A DNA stretch of 64,000 bases from Bacteroides zhangwenhongii (GTDB lineage: Bacteria > Bacteroidota > Bacteroidia > Bacteroidales > Bacteroidaceae), in NCBI RefSeq assembly GCF_009193325.2, contig NZ_CP059856.1, positions 3,968,001 through 4,032,000 of the forward strand, read 5' to 3'. Of this stretch, positions 56,841-64,000 are shown piece by piece; the stretch's first letter is position 1; each line of letters opens with the position of its first letter. Below the pieces are notes generated by a model. The model was given only the letters and a program-made list of their open reading frames with translations. It did not search any database and was not told where the DNA came from. The position numbers were made by a program, and so were the translations under genes.

Positions 56841-58520
56841 TTACTCTACAATTTCTTTCGCTCTGTCCAATGCTACATTGATATTCGGACAGATATTTTC
56901 CTCTCCCAATAGTTCATAGAACCCGGATTTCTCCAATACTTTATGAACTTTCTCGTTGACTCCGGAAAGGATAACGGTAATCTTCTCCTTCTGCGACATT
57001 TCACAAAGAGTGGTCAGGTTATGGATACCCGTAGAGTCGATAAACGGAACTTTACGCATACGGATGATACGTACTTTCGGACGGTCACCCAATTGCGCCA
57101 TCGTTTCTTCGAACTTCGTGGCGATGCCAAAGAAGTAAGGACCGTTGATTTCATATACTTCCACTCCTTTGGGGATTATCAGATTCTCTTCGTGTACAGC
57201 GATATCGAGCTCCGAGTTCGGATCAATCTCGTCCGTGATAACAGAAATCTCGGTAGTCTCCATAACACGCTTCATAAAGAGTACACAAGCGATGATAAGT
57301 CCGATTTCGATGGCAACTGTCAAGTCGAAGATAACAGTAAGGAAGAATGTGATCAGAAGTACCGTTACATCCGATTTTGGATTTTTCAGTAAAGCCTTGA
57401 ATACGCGCCATCCGCTCATATTATAGGAAACGATGACCAATACTCCGGCAAGGCATGCCATCGGGATATATTGCGCAAGCGGCATTAGGAAGAGAAGAAT
57501 CAGCAGCAGGACGACTGCATGGATGATTCCGGCTATCGGTGTCTTACCTCCGTTGTTGATATTTGTCATAGTACGGGCAATGGCTCCGGTAGCGGGGATA
57601 CCGCCAAACAAAGGAGCTACGATATTCGCTGCACCTTGTGCAATCAGTTCTGTGTTGGAATCGTGGCGGTCGCCTATCACACCATCGGCAACGGTGGCGG
57701 ACAACAGTGATTCGATAGCTCCCAACACGGCAATCGTGACGGCAACCGGGAATAAGTTTTTAATGGCTTCCCAATTCAATGTGGGTACAACGGCATCGGG
57801 TAGCTCGGAATTGATTGTAAAGCGGTCGCCAATGGTTGGGATGCAGTCAATTCCGCCGTACATCTTCATCAGGTAAACGACAACTGTCACCACGATGATA
57901 GCAATCAGTGAGCCGGGAATTTTCTTGGAAAACTTGGGTGAGATGGCGATGATGATGATACTGATAATGCTTACGATGGTATTCCACCAGTTCACCGTGT
58001 CGAAATGGCGGAAATAAATCAACCATTTTCCAATAAAGTCACCCGGAACTTTCTCGTCTCCAAACGACAGGCCGAAGATATCGGCTATCTGTGTGGTGAA
58101 GATGGTCACAGCGATACCACTGGTGAAACCTACGATAATCGGGTAAGGAATGAACTTGATAACGGCTCCTAGCTTGAATACTCCTAATAATATAAGGAGA
58201 ACACCTGCCATGAGCGTTGCTACAATCAGTCCGGCCTCTCCATATTGTTGGATGATTCCGTAGATGATGACGATAAAAGCACCTGTCGGTCCGCCGATCT
58301 GGACTTTGCTTCCGCCCAGCAATGAGACGATAAATCCGGCAATAATAGCGGTAATGATACCCTTTTCGGGTGATACGCCCGAAGCAATACCAAAGGCAAT
58401 GGCTAACGGCAACGCAACGATACCAACGATGATACCTGCCATCAAGTCTGCCATGAATGTTTCTTTTGAATAATTTTTTAGGCAAGAAACCAATTTAGGT
58501 TTGAATTCAAATAGTTTCAT
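56841..58520 (-). CDS. SulP-family inorganic anion transporter with STAS domain
   Basis: A 559-residue inner-membrane transporter of the SLC26/SulP family. The membrane domain (about 1-430) has the signature MAGIIVGIVALPLAIAFGIA, GSKVQIGGPTGAFIVIIYGI and ATGAIARTMTNINNGGKTPI. The cytoplasmic C-terminal STAS domain (about 445-555) includes VRIIRMRKVPFIDSTGIHNL. Substrate is an anion such as sulfate, bicarbonate or a dicarboxylate and cannot be fixed from sequence. Start MKLFEFKPKLVSCLKNYSKE is typical. A TAATTTTG box lies upstream on its strand. Confidence 0.94.
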   Translation of the reverse strand: MKLFEFKPKLVSCLKNYSKETFMADLMAGIIVGIVALPLAIAFGIASGVSPEKGIITAIIAGFIVSLLGGSKVQIGGPTGAFIVIIYGIIQQYGEAGLIVATLMAGVLLILLGVFKLGAVIKFIPYPIIVGFTSGIAVTIFTTQIADIFGLSFGDEKVPGDFIGKWLIYFRHFDTVNWWNTIVSIISIIIIAISPKFSKKIPGSLIAIIVVTVVVYLMKMYGGIDCIPTIGDRFTINSELPDAVVPTLNWEAIKNLFPVAVTIAVLGAIESLLSATVADGVIGDRHDSNTELIAQGAANIVAPLFGGIPATGAIARTMTNINNGGKTPIAGIIHAVVLLLILLFLMPLAQYIPMACLAGVLVIVSYNMSGWRVFKALLKNPKSDVTVLLITFFLTVIFDLTVAIEIGLIIACVLFMKRVMETTEISVITDEIDPNSELDIAVHEENLIIPKGVEVYEINGPYFFGIATKFEETMAQLGDRPKVRIIRMRKVPFIDSTGIHNLTTLCEMSQKEKITVILSGVNEKVHKVLEKSGFYELLGEENICPNINVALDRAKEIVE

Positions 58521-58569
58521 TTTCTATGAGTTGTTACGTGATCGTTTGTCTTTTGTAAAGTAGAGGTTG

Positions 58570-58577
58570 CAAAATTA
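58570..58577 (-). promoter_or_regulatory. -7 box TAATTTTG for the SulP/esterase pair
   Basis: Plus-strand CAAAATTA reads TAATTTTG on the minus strand, 49 bp before the SulP ATG (58520). Confidence 0.5.
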
Positions 58578-58696
58578 TATAAAATAATCGAAAGAAGTAT
58601 GTTTCTCGACATACTATTTGATTTTTGATAGGTTTTATCAATGAGGGCATAGATTTTATTAATGAGAAAAGTAGGGCGTTTTATGAACAAATAGCT

Positions 58697-58704
58697 TATA
58701 TTTG
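58697..58704 (+). promoter_or_regulatory. -7 box TATATTTG for the rubrerythrin gene
   Basis: TATATTTG followed by CG matches the -7 consensus and lies 62 bp before the ATG at 58767. Confidence 0.55.
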
Positions 58705-58766
58705 CGTTATAGATAATACGACAAGTTACGTGTGGTAATCAACCAATTTAAAATATAATAAGAATT

Positions 58767-59345
58767 ATGGCTAAGAGTATTAAAGGAACTCAGACAGAGA
58801 AGAATCTGCTGACTTCATTCGCTGGAGAATCACAGGCAAGAATGCGTTACACTTATTTTGCAAGTGTGGCTAAAAAAGAAGGTTACGAACAGATTTCGGC
58901 TATTTTTACTGAAACGGCCGATCAGGAAAAGGAACATGCGAAACGTATGTTTAAGTTCCTGGAAGGTGGTATGGTAGAAATCACTGCCAGCTATCCGGCA
59001 GGTGTAATCGGTACTACACTCGAAAATCTTCGCGCTGCCGCTGCTGGTGAACACGAAGAATGGTCGCTGGATTATCCTCATTTCGCAGATGTGGCAGAAC
59101 AGGAAGGTTTCCCGATGATTGCCGCTATGTATCGTAATATTTCTATTGCTGAGAAAGGTCACGAAGAAAGATATCTTGCTTTCGTGAACAATATCGAGAA
59201 TATGACTGTATTCGCTAAAGAAGGTGAAGTAGTATGGCAATGCCGTAACTGCGGTTATATCACTGTAGGTAAGGAAGCTCCGGAAGTTTGCCCGGCTTGT
59301 TTGCACCCGCAGGCTTACTTCGAAGTGAAGAAGGAAAACTATTAA
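58767..59345 (+). CDS. Rubrerythrin
   Basis: A 192-residue cytoplasmic peroxide-scavenging protein used by anaerobes. The N-terminal di-iron ferritin-like domain has FAGESQARMRYTYFA, ETADQEKEHAKRMFKFLEGG and AEKGHEERYLAFVNN, giving the ExxH ligands. The C-terminal rubredoxin-like domain has CRNCGY and CPACLHPQAYF, four iron-binding cysteines. Length is normal. It has its own promoter and stands between SulP and the nuclease-domain remnant. Confidence 0.96.
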   Translation: MAKSIKGTQTEKNLLTSFAGESQARMRYTYFASVAKKEGYEQISAIFTETADQEKEHAKRMFKFLEGGMVEITASYPAGVIGTTLENLRAAAAGEHEEWSLDYPHFADVAEQEGFPMIAAMYRNISIAEKGHEERYLAFVNNIENMTVFAKEGEVVWQCRNCGYITVGKEAPEVCPACLHPQAYFEVKKENY

Positions 59346-59363
59346 AAGAGGATTTCTGATTAG

Positions 59364-59873
59364 AAGATAGTTGGTTCCACGTCGGGAAGCTTTTCGTTTC
59401 CGGACGTGGAACTTTTTGTTCCGGTCTATCGGCGTTTTATTGACGACCGTCAGTTGGAACCTGTTATTGAGAACTATTTCAAGGAGTATCTCGGACAATT
59501 TCCTGCTCAGGTATTTGATAAGATCAATGAGAATTTCGTCCGTTGTTCTTGCTATGAGGTGATGAGTCGATATCTAAGCAATTGCTATACCTTTGCTTTG
59601 GAACAAAATTTGCCCAATGGGCGTGCAGACCTTGTGTTGACCGGTATTCCCGGCTCTACTTTCCATAATGATTGCCGTGTCGTTGAGTTCAAATATTTCA
59701 AGGCTAAAGATGCAAGTATGGTTGAAAGCTTGAATGCTCCACGCATGGAAGATGTGAAGCAGGTGGACAGTTATGTTGCTGATATTAATCACCAATTTCC
59801 CAACTACAGGATACGTACGTATGTCGTTTATCTGGCAGCAGGAAAGGTGTGTAAGATATGGGAATTAATGTAG
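59364..59873 (+). pseudogene. Truncated PD-(D/E)XK (PDDEXK_9) remnant of an AAA-ATPase-like family gene
   Basis: The frame is open from 59364, and the only start codon in good position is GTG at 59406, giving 155 residues. The sequence RRFIDDRQLEPVIENYFKEY and the nuclease motif GRADLVL with D75, then CRVVEFKYFKAKD with E94 and K96, match the C-terminal nuclease domain of the same family as the 583-residue protein at 468-2219. The whole ATPase part is missing, and the residues before the GTG (GSFSFPDVELF) continue the homology-like pattern without a start. It is most simply a 5'-deleted relic, though a free-standing nuclease domain is possible. No RBS or promoter is visible. Confidence 0.65.
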
Positions 59874-59922
59874 GGTATTAATAAGCTACGTTTGAAAATC
59901 TCTCTATAAGAAACAGGAAGAA

Positions 59923-59975
59923 ATTATTAATCCCTTTGTCCCGTATCAAATCAACGGAACAAAGGGATTAATAAT
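59923..59975. terminator. 17-bp bidirectional hairpin terminator
   Basis: ATTATTAATCCCTTTGT (59923-59939) pairs perfectly with 59959-59975. It ends the leftward SusCD operon (stop at 60013) and also follows the nuclease remnant on the plus strand. Confidence 0.75.
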
Positions 59976-60012
59976 AAATTAGGAAAAGCTGCTTTATTGT
60001 GCGCTCCTAGTT

Positions 60013-61254
60013 TTATTCTACTTTGCTAAAGTGAATACGAAGTGGAGCATCTTCCATAGAGCCCATAAATTCATAAATCATGGCTCCAAAATCTTCTCCT
60101 TGCGGTTCATAATCATCCAATGTGCATTCCAATACTTCTTTACTATCTACTGTGATTAGTCGGAAACCGACAAGGGCCGGACGGATGTCTTTGTAGGTAG
60201 TAGAGAAATTGACGTTTACATCAGGTATTTCCAGTATGGATACTTTTACCTTTGCACCTCTTTCTTCTTGGAACACCTTATTTCCTTCTTCTTTGAAAGT
60301 TATTTTACGGGGAGATGTCCCAAAATAATTCTTCAGATCTCCCGATAGATCGGGAGTGAATGTATATTCCAAGTAAGAATTACCTTTAAATGTTATTCGG
60401 TCTGAAGGTGTCCCTTTCGGTGCTTTGTCGATATCTTCCATATAGTCTGTGAACAAACTGAGATTTGTTATTTTATCAAACGCCCAAGTTCCGGTAAATA
60501 TATCCGGTCCGCTTATAGTGACAGTAAGTGTGCCGTTACTACCTATAGCATATCCGTCTTTATTAGCTAAACGGAGGATAAGTTTATCTTTCCCTTCTTC
60601 TTTCTTCAGGTATCTGATAGAGAAACTTCCTATATATTTGTTGATAGGAACAACAGCCTTGGCTCCGTTTACGAATTCATAATGTACCCCTTCTATTGCG
60701 GTAGAACTTTCATCTACTTCAATATCGAAGGTTGTCTCTACTTTTACCTTATATACTCCTCCTTTCATATTAGTCAGTTTGATAGAGAAGTCAGCACTGA
60801 ATCCAATTTTTCCTGTACTGTTCTCAAAGGACATTATGATTCCATTATTATTTAATAAGTTTACAGAAGCATAATTCATCAATCCCAACGAGAAACCTTC
60901 CGGAGCTTTTTGTAGATTAACATATAATTCTTTATTTTCATCACCGATATTTTCTTCAATACGGGTTAATGTAAAAGTAGCTTCTGTCTCACCTGCTTTC
61001 AGTAGGATGGATGATTCCGATGCAGTGAAATCTACACCTTCAACAGCCGTTCCAGCAAACAGAATAGGAATAGAGACATCCGTAGGAGGAGCTTGGTCAG
61101 CCTTTATTTTCAATTCTATACTCCCTTTGGCCAATGTATAGAATGGCTGGTCGATATAGATTTGAGGCAGGCGCTGGTTATCATCAGATGAACAGGAAGC
61201 AAGAATAAATGTCATGCTCATCAATATATATAGATAATGCCCTAATTTCTTCAT
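60013..61254 (-). CDS. Calx-beta-like surface lipoprotein, last gene of the third SusCD operon
   Basis: A 413-residue lipoprotein (lipobox ILASC, Cys21). The N-terminal domain carries a Calx-beta-like pattern (GTAVEGVDFTASESSILLKA, then GETEATFTL), followed by a second similar domain with TAIEGVHYEF. The C-terminal part is a beta-rich region (TGTWAFDKITNLSLF to the end) like those of DUF4929/DUF4843-type SusD-associated proteins. No catalytic motif is seen. It probably binds ligand at the surface. Nothing in the window says what glycan or peptide this locus handles. Confidence 0.6.
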   Translation of the reverse strand: MKKLGHYLYILMSMTFILASCSSDDNQRLPQIYIDQPFYTLAKGSIELKIKADQAPPTDVSIPILFAGTAVEGVDFTASESSILLKAGETEATFTLTRIEENIGDENKELYVNLQKAPEGFSLGLMNYASVNLLNNNGIIMSFENSTGKIGFSADFSIKLTNMKGGVYKVKVETTFDIEVDESSTAIEGVHYEFVNGAKAVVPINKYIGSFSIRYLKKEEGKDKLILRLANKDGYAIGSNGTLTVTISGPDIFTGTWAFDKITNLSLFTDYMEDIDKAPKGTPSDRITFKGNSYLEYTFTPDLSGDLKNYFGTSPRKITFKEEGNKVFQEERGAKVKVSILEIPDVNVNFSTTYKDIRPALVGFRLITVDSKEVLECTLDDYEPQGEDFGAMIYEFMGSMEDAPLRIHFSKVE

Positions 61255-61282
61255 AACATTTCTTGGTTTTTTGTGGTTATTG

Positions 61283-61501
61283 CTATTGATTTATACTGCT
61301 TTCATATTCTGCTTTTATCGCATTATATTCCGCTACTTCTTCAGTAGTCAACACAGTAGGATTGGGTAATTTATAGGTTTTATTTATGAAATTAGTATCT
61401 GATTGCGGTGGCAATTCATCTATATCTTCGCAAGCTGCGTAAATTGCTCCGGATAATGCGAGGGAGATCATAAATATCCCGCTATATATTTTCTTTTTCA
61501 T
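61283..61501 (-). CDS. Small lipoprotein or exported protein of the SusCD operon
   Basis: A 72-residue protein whose start is MKKKIYSGIFMISLALSGAI at 61501. A GGAGG Shine-Dalgarno lies about 8 nt before this ATG, one of the few real ones in the window; it lies inside the upstream alternative start MEDLN, which is therefore not used. The hydrophobic signal ends AIYAAC, a possible lipobox. The mature part is short and acidic (CEDIDELPPQSDTNF). Function is unknown; it sits between SusD and the Calx-beta-like lipoprotein. Confidence 0.65.
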   Translation of the reverse strand: MKKKIYSGIFMISLALSGAIYAACEDIDELPPQSDTNFINKTYKLPNPTVLTTEEVAEYNAIKAEYESSINQ

Positions 61502-61517
61502 ATTTAAATCCTCCATT

Positions 61518-62927
61518 TTATTTATTTTGTATCTCTTTATATCCAGGATTTTGTATCAATCCGTTCTCTAAATCCAAATCGTGCAAAGGAATTGGAAAAG
61601 TATACATATATTTCTCTGTCACATACTTTAGGCCATTGAGTGCTGTCCAATATTCCGGTGAGCCATTCCGTTTTTGCTCAAAGAAACGGTCTCCTTCCAG
61701 AAATAACTCTTTTCTGCGTTCTTGCAGAATGAATCCCATTAGTGGGGTTAGAGCATTACCCTCTACATCCGTTTTTATGACTTCTTTGTCTGAGAGAGCT
61801 GGTAGTTTGTCAACTGTCAGGTCGGTATAATTATTGATGCGATGCGCCCGCAGTTCGTTGATGGATTTCAGGGCTTTGTCTTCTTGCTTCATGTGATAAT
61901 AACATTCCGCTTCCATCAGCTTGAATTCGGCTGCTCTCATACCACAAAAGAAAATCTTTTTTGCTTGCCGTTCGGTATTTACCCAAAGTGCATAGCGGAT
62001 ATCGCTTGTTTTTTCTTCTTCGGAGAAAGTACTTAAAAAACGCAGGCTGACGGGGCGATATTTAAGGGTGGTATTTACTCCGGACAGATCGTCGCTGCCG
62101 GTGGCTGTGACAGCAAGATATGATTTTAAAAGCTGGTTGCCCGTCAATTCGTACGCGTTAGTCATCATGGCTTTGTATGCCTCACCTTCCAATAAGGGAT
62201 ATTTATTCAATAAGTCTTGGGCTATCGGAAGTGCTTTGCTCCATTGCCGTGTCCAGAAATACATACGAGCCTGATATCCTTTTACGACATCTTCCGTGAA
62301 ACGGTAGATCTTATCATTGATATGATATCCGGCAGCCTTTTGCAGATCAGATTCTATCTGATTGATAGTGGCTTGCATGGTACTGCGGAGTGGCTTTTCT
62401 TCCATATCAAATGTTGTCACAAGTGGAAGCCCGAGCTGTGTGTCAAATTCTCCCGTACGGGGTACTTCGCAGAATATCCGTAATAATTGATAATATGCCG
62501 CACCTCTTATGGCGTAGGCTGTCCCCCGAATTTTATTAGCTTCTTCCGTATCGTTTTCTTCCATTTCATTCAATACGATATTACAGTCGCGAATAAATTC
62601 ATAAAGAGATTGGTAGTAATTGGTGTATTGATTTTGGCGGATAATATCACCTACGTATGTTGCTAAAGCACGTGCGCCCGATCCGGTTAGACAAGTTTCA
62701 AAATTATCACCGCATACGGCATCCCATGTCATCCATTGATTGGCATTACCTACCAAATAGCTGTCTGAACCGGCGTCAATACTGTTAAGGCGTGTGTGAA
62801 TAAGTGCTGAGAACTCTTCTGCCGTCTTAGGGATGGTACGTCCGTAAGGCTTTATATCTAAATAGTTGCTACACGATACGCATAATAATGCTAGTATCGC
62901 AATACTTATTATATTTCTTTTCTTCAT
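61518..62927 (-). CDS. SusD-family lipoprotein of the third SusCD pair
   Basis: A 469-residue RagB/SusD outer-membrane lipoprotein (lipobox LLCVSC, Cys19). Hallmarks are CSNYLDIKPYGRTIPKTAEE, the TPR-like RGTAYAIRGAAYYQLLRIFC, FKLMEAECYYHMKQEDKALK, FILQERRKELFLEGDRFFEQ and the C-terminal FPIPLHDLDLENGLIQNPGY. It starts 12 nt after the SusC stop. No enzyme gene accompanies it inside the window, so its ligand cannot be inferred. Confidence 0.94.
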   Translation of the reverse strand: MKKRNIISIAILALLCVSCSNYLDIKPYGRTIPKTAEEFSALIHTRLNSIDAGSDSYLVGNANQWMTWDAVCGDNFETCLTGSGARALATYVGDIIRQNQYTNYYQSLYEFIRDCNIVLNEMEENDTEEANKIRGTAYAIRGAAYYQLLRIFCEVPRTGEFDTQLGLPLVTTFDMEEKPLRSTMQATINQIESDLQKAAGYHINDKIYRFTEDVVKGYQARMYFWTRQWSKALPIAQDLLNKYPLLEGEAYKAMMTNAYELTGNQLLKSYLAVTATGSDDLSGVNTTLKYRPVSLRFLSTFSEEEKTSDIRYALWVNTERQAKKIFFCGMRAAEFKLMEAECYYHMKQEDKALKSINELRAHRINNYTDLTVDKLPALSDKEVIKTDVEGNALTPLMGFILQERRKELFLEGDRFFEQKRNGSPEYWTALNGLKYVTEKYMYTFPIPLHDLDLENGLIQNPGYKEIQNK

Positions 62928-62939
62928 AGTGCTCTGTTC

Positions 62940-64000
62940 TTAAAATCCGATAGAAACTCCCATAGAGAAGGTACGTGGAGTAGGATAAACTGCTCCTGGG
63001 GTTTCGGGGTCAATACCGGAATAGTTGGTTATTATAAATAAGTTGCTAACACTGAATGACAATGCCAATGAACTGATACGTGCTCTTTTAAGCCATTCGT
63101 TTTCAAAGTTATAGCTTAATAATAATGATCCGAGTTTGAAATAAGATACTTTCTCCAACATCGAGGCACGAGTGATCTGGCTACTGATTGTCATGTAATT
63201 ATCCAGTCCGAGATATTCTCCATACGCATCAATGATACGTGGGTATCCATTGGTTATCGGGTTGTCTTTTGTCCAACGATTCACACGGTCTTTTGTTACG
63301 TTCAGGAAATTGGTATACAGGTCATTTTCTTGTGTAGGAATACTTTCAATGGGTGAGGATGATTCATTCAGCATAGTGTAGGATACCGGACAAGTGATAT
63401 TGTTCAGTATTTTTCCTCCTAAAGAATAAGAACCTCCTAAACTCAGGTTTATTTTCTTGTATGATAAAGAGATGGAATATCCTCCGTTGGTAGGTGCGTT
63501 ACTGGTTCCCAAATAGAAAGCATAGTTTTTAGCTTCACCACGGTCTGCTTCCGTAGACATTGTAACGTCCGGACGGGTGGCATAAGCATAAATTCCTAAT
63601 TTCTCATCAATGCCTATTACTTTTCCACTGACAATAGAACTTAATGGGTAGCCTACGTAGTTAGAATTGAAAATGCTTCCATTAGGCGAGGAATATTTTA
63701 GCAACTTATTACGGTTGTAAGCAATATTGGCAGTTAATGAAAGATTCCAATCTTTAGTTTTCAATACATTTGCGCTTATTGTCACTTCCGCTCCTTGATT
63801 CAGCAGCTCTGAGGTGTTATAACTTTGAGATGAAAATCCTGTAGTGTAAACCACCGGTACATTGGTCACGGCATCTCGTGTACGTCTGTCATAAAGTTCA
63901 CCTTGCAGGCGCAGACGGTCATTCAGAAAACCTATATCCATAGAGATTTTCATATCGCGTGTTTTTTCCCAGCGTAATTTGGCGTTCGGGGCATTCCGTA
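62940..64000 (-). CDS. SusC-family TonB-dependent transporter, C-terminal part (cut by window edge)
   Basis: The frame is open from the stop at 62940 to the window edge, about 353 codons; the first Met inside is not the true start. The sequence NAKLRWEKTRDMKISMDIGF at the edge and DRLRLQGELYDRRTRDAVTN are the typical outer-barrel segment after the family's WEKT motif. Further strands (WNLSLTANIAYNRNKLL) and the terminus FSMGVSIGF complete the barrel. The plug and TonB box lie beyond the edge. It pairs with the SusD that follows. Confidence 0.93.
   Translation of the reverse strand, partial: RNAPNAKLRWEKTRDMKISMDIGFLNDRLRLQGELYDRRTRDAVTNVPVVYTTGFSSQSYNTSELLNQGAEVTISANVLKTKDWNLSLTANIAYNRNKLLKYSSPNGSIFNSNYVGYPLSSIVSGKVIGIDEKLGIYAYATRPDVTMSTEADRGEAKNYAFYLGTSNAPTNGGYSISLSYKKINLSLGGSYSLGGKILNNITCPVSYTMLNESSSPIESIPTQENDLYTNFLNVTKDRVNRWTKDNPITNGYPRIIDAYGEYLGLDNYMTISSQITRASMLEKVSYFKLGSLLLSYNFENEWLKRARISSLALSFSVSNLFIITNYSGIDPETPGAVYPTPRTFSMGVSIGF

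Overview
The window is chromosomal DNA from a gut Bacteroides, close in gene content to the B. thetaiotaomicron / B. ovatus group. The reasons are three SusC/SusD pairs, Bacteroides-type promoters (TAnnTTTG at -7, once with TTTG at -33), AT-rich leaders mostly without Shine-Dalgarno sites, lipoprotein-rich loci, and families such as GH92, DUF4294, DUF4843 and the DUF5117-type metalloproteases. It is mostly ordinary chromosome, with two complete polysaccharide-utilisation-type loci and the edge of a third.

Left part (1-24.2 kb). An edge-truncated EamA transporter and an AAA-ATPase-like/PD-(D/E)XK protein are followed by about 1 kb of gene-free, repeat-rich DNA. Then comes one leftward operon of about 18 kb. 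In transcription order it encodes GH92, GH76, SusC, SusD, a LamG-type lipoprotein, a fimbrillin-like lipoprotein, GH92, GH92 and GH125. The endo-alpha-1,6-mannanase (GH76), exo-alpha-1,6-mannosidase (GH125) and three alpha-mannosidases (GH92) point to alpha-mannan breakdown. Just upstream sits the likely regulator, a one-component membrane protein. A predicted periplasmic sensor (lectin-like plus Kelch-like) is joined by one transmembrane helix to a cytoplasmic SARP-type DNA-binding/BTAD module. In front of the operon are three GATTAA-type heptamers at exact 11-bp intervals, ending 10 bp from a TACTTTTG promoter box. This is the layout known for actinobacterial SARP operators and is the main find of the window.

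Middle (24.4-36.3 kb). Housekeeping genes: leuS, a YitT-family membrane protein, rdgB, a nadA/GH36 alpha-galactosidase pair, a SpoU-type RNA methylase, a DUF4294 protein and a helix-hairpin-helix envelope protein. A seven-unit, 22-bp self-complementary tandem array lies after the methylase gene.

Right-middle (36.3-49.9 kb). A second SusCD locus appears to be for protein or peptide rather than glycan: ECF sigma factor, FecR-type anti-sigma, SusC with an N-terminal STN domain, SusD, DUF4843 lipoprotein, PKD-like lipoprotein, a zinc metalloprotease with an intact HExxHxxGxxH site, and a tandem paralogue in which two of the three zinc ligands are replaced.

Right part (50-64 kb). Radical SAM protein, a large multidomain GH31 enzyme (Fn3, discoidin-like, dockerin-like and cohesin-like parts), a sialate O-acetylesterase/SulP transporter pair, rubrerythrin, a truncated remnant of the PD-(D/E)XK family seen at the left end, and the 3' part of a third SusCD operon that runs off the right edge.
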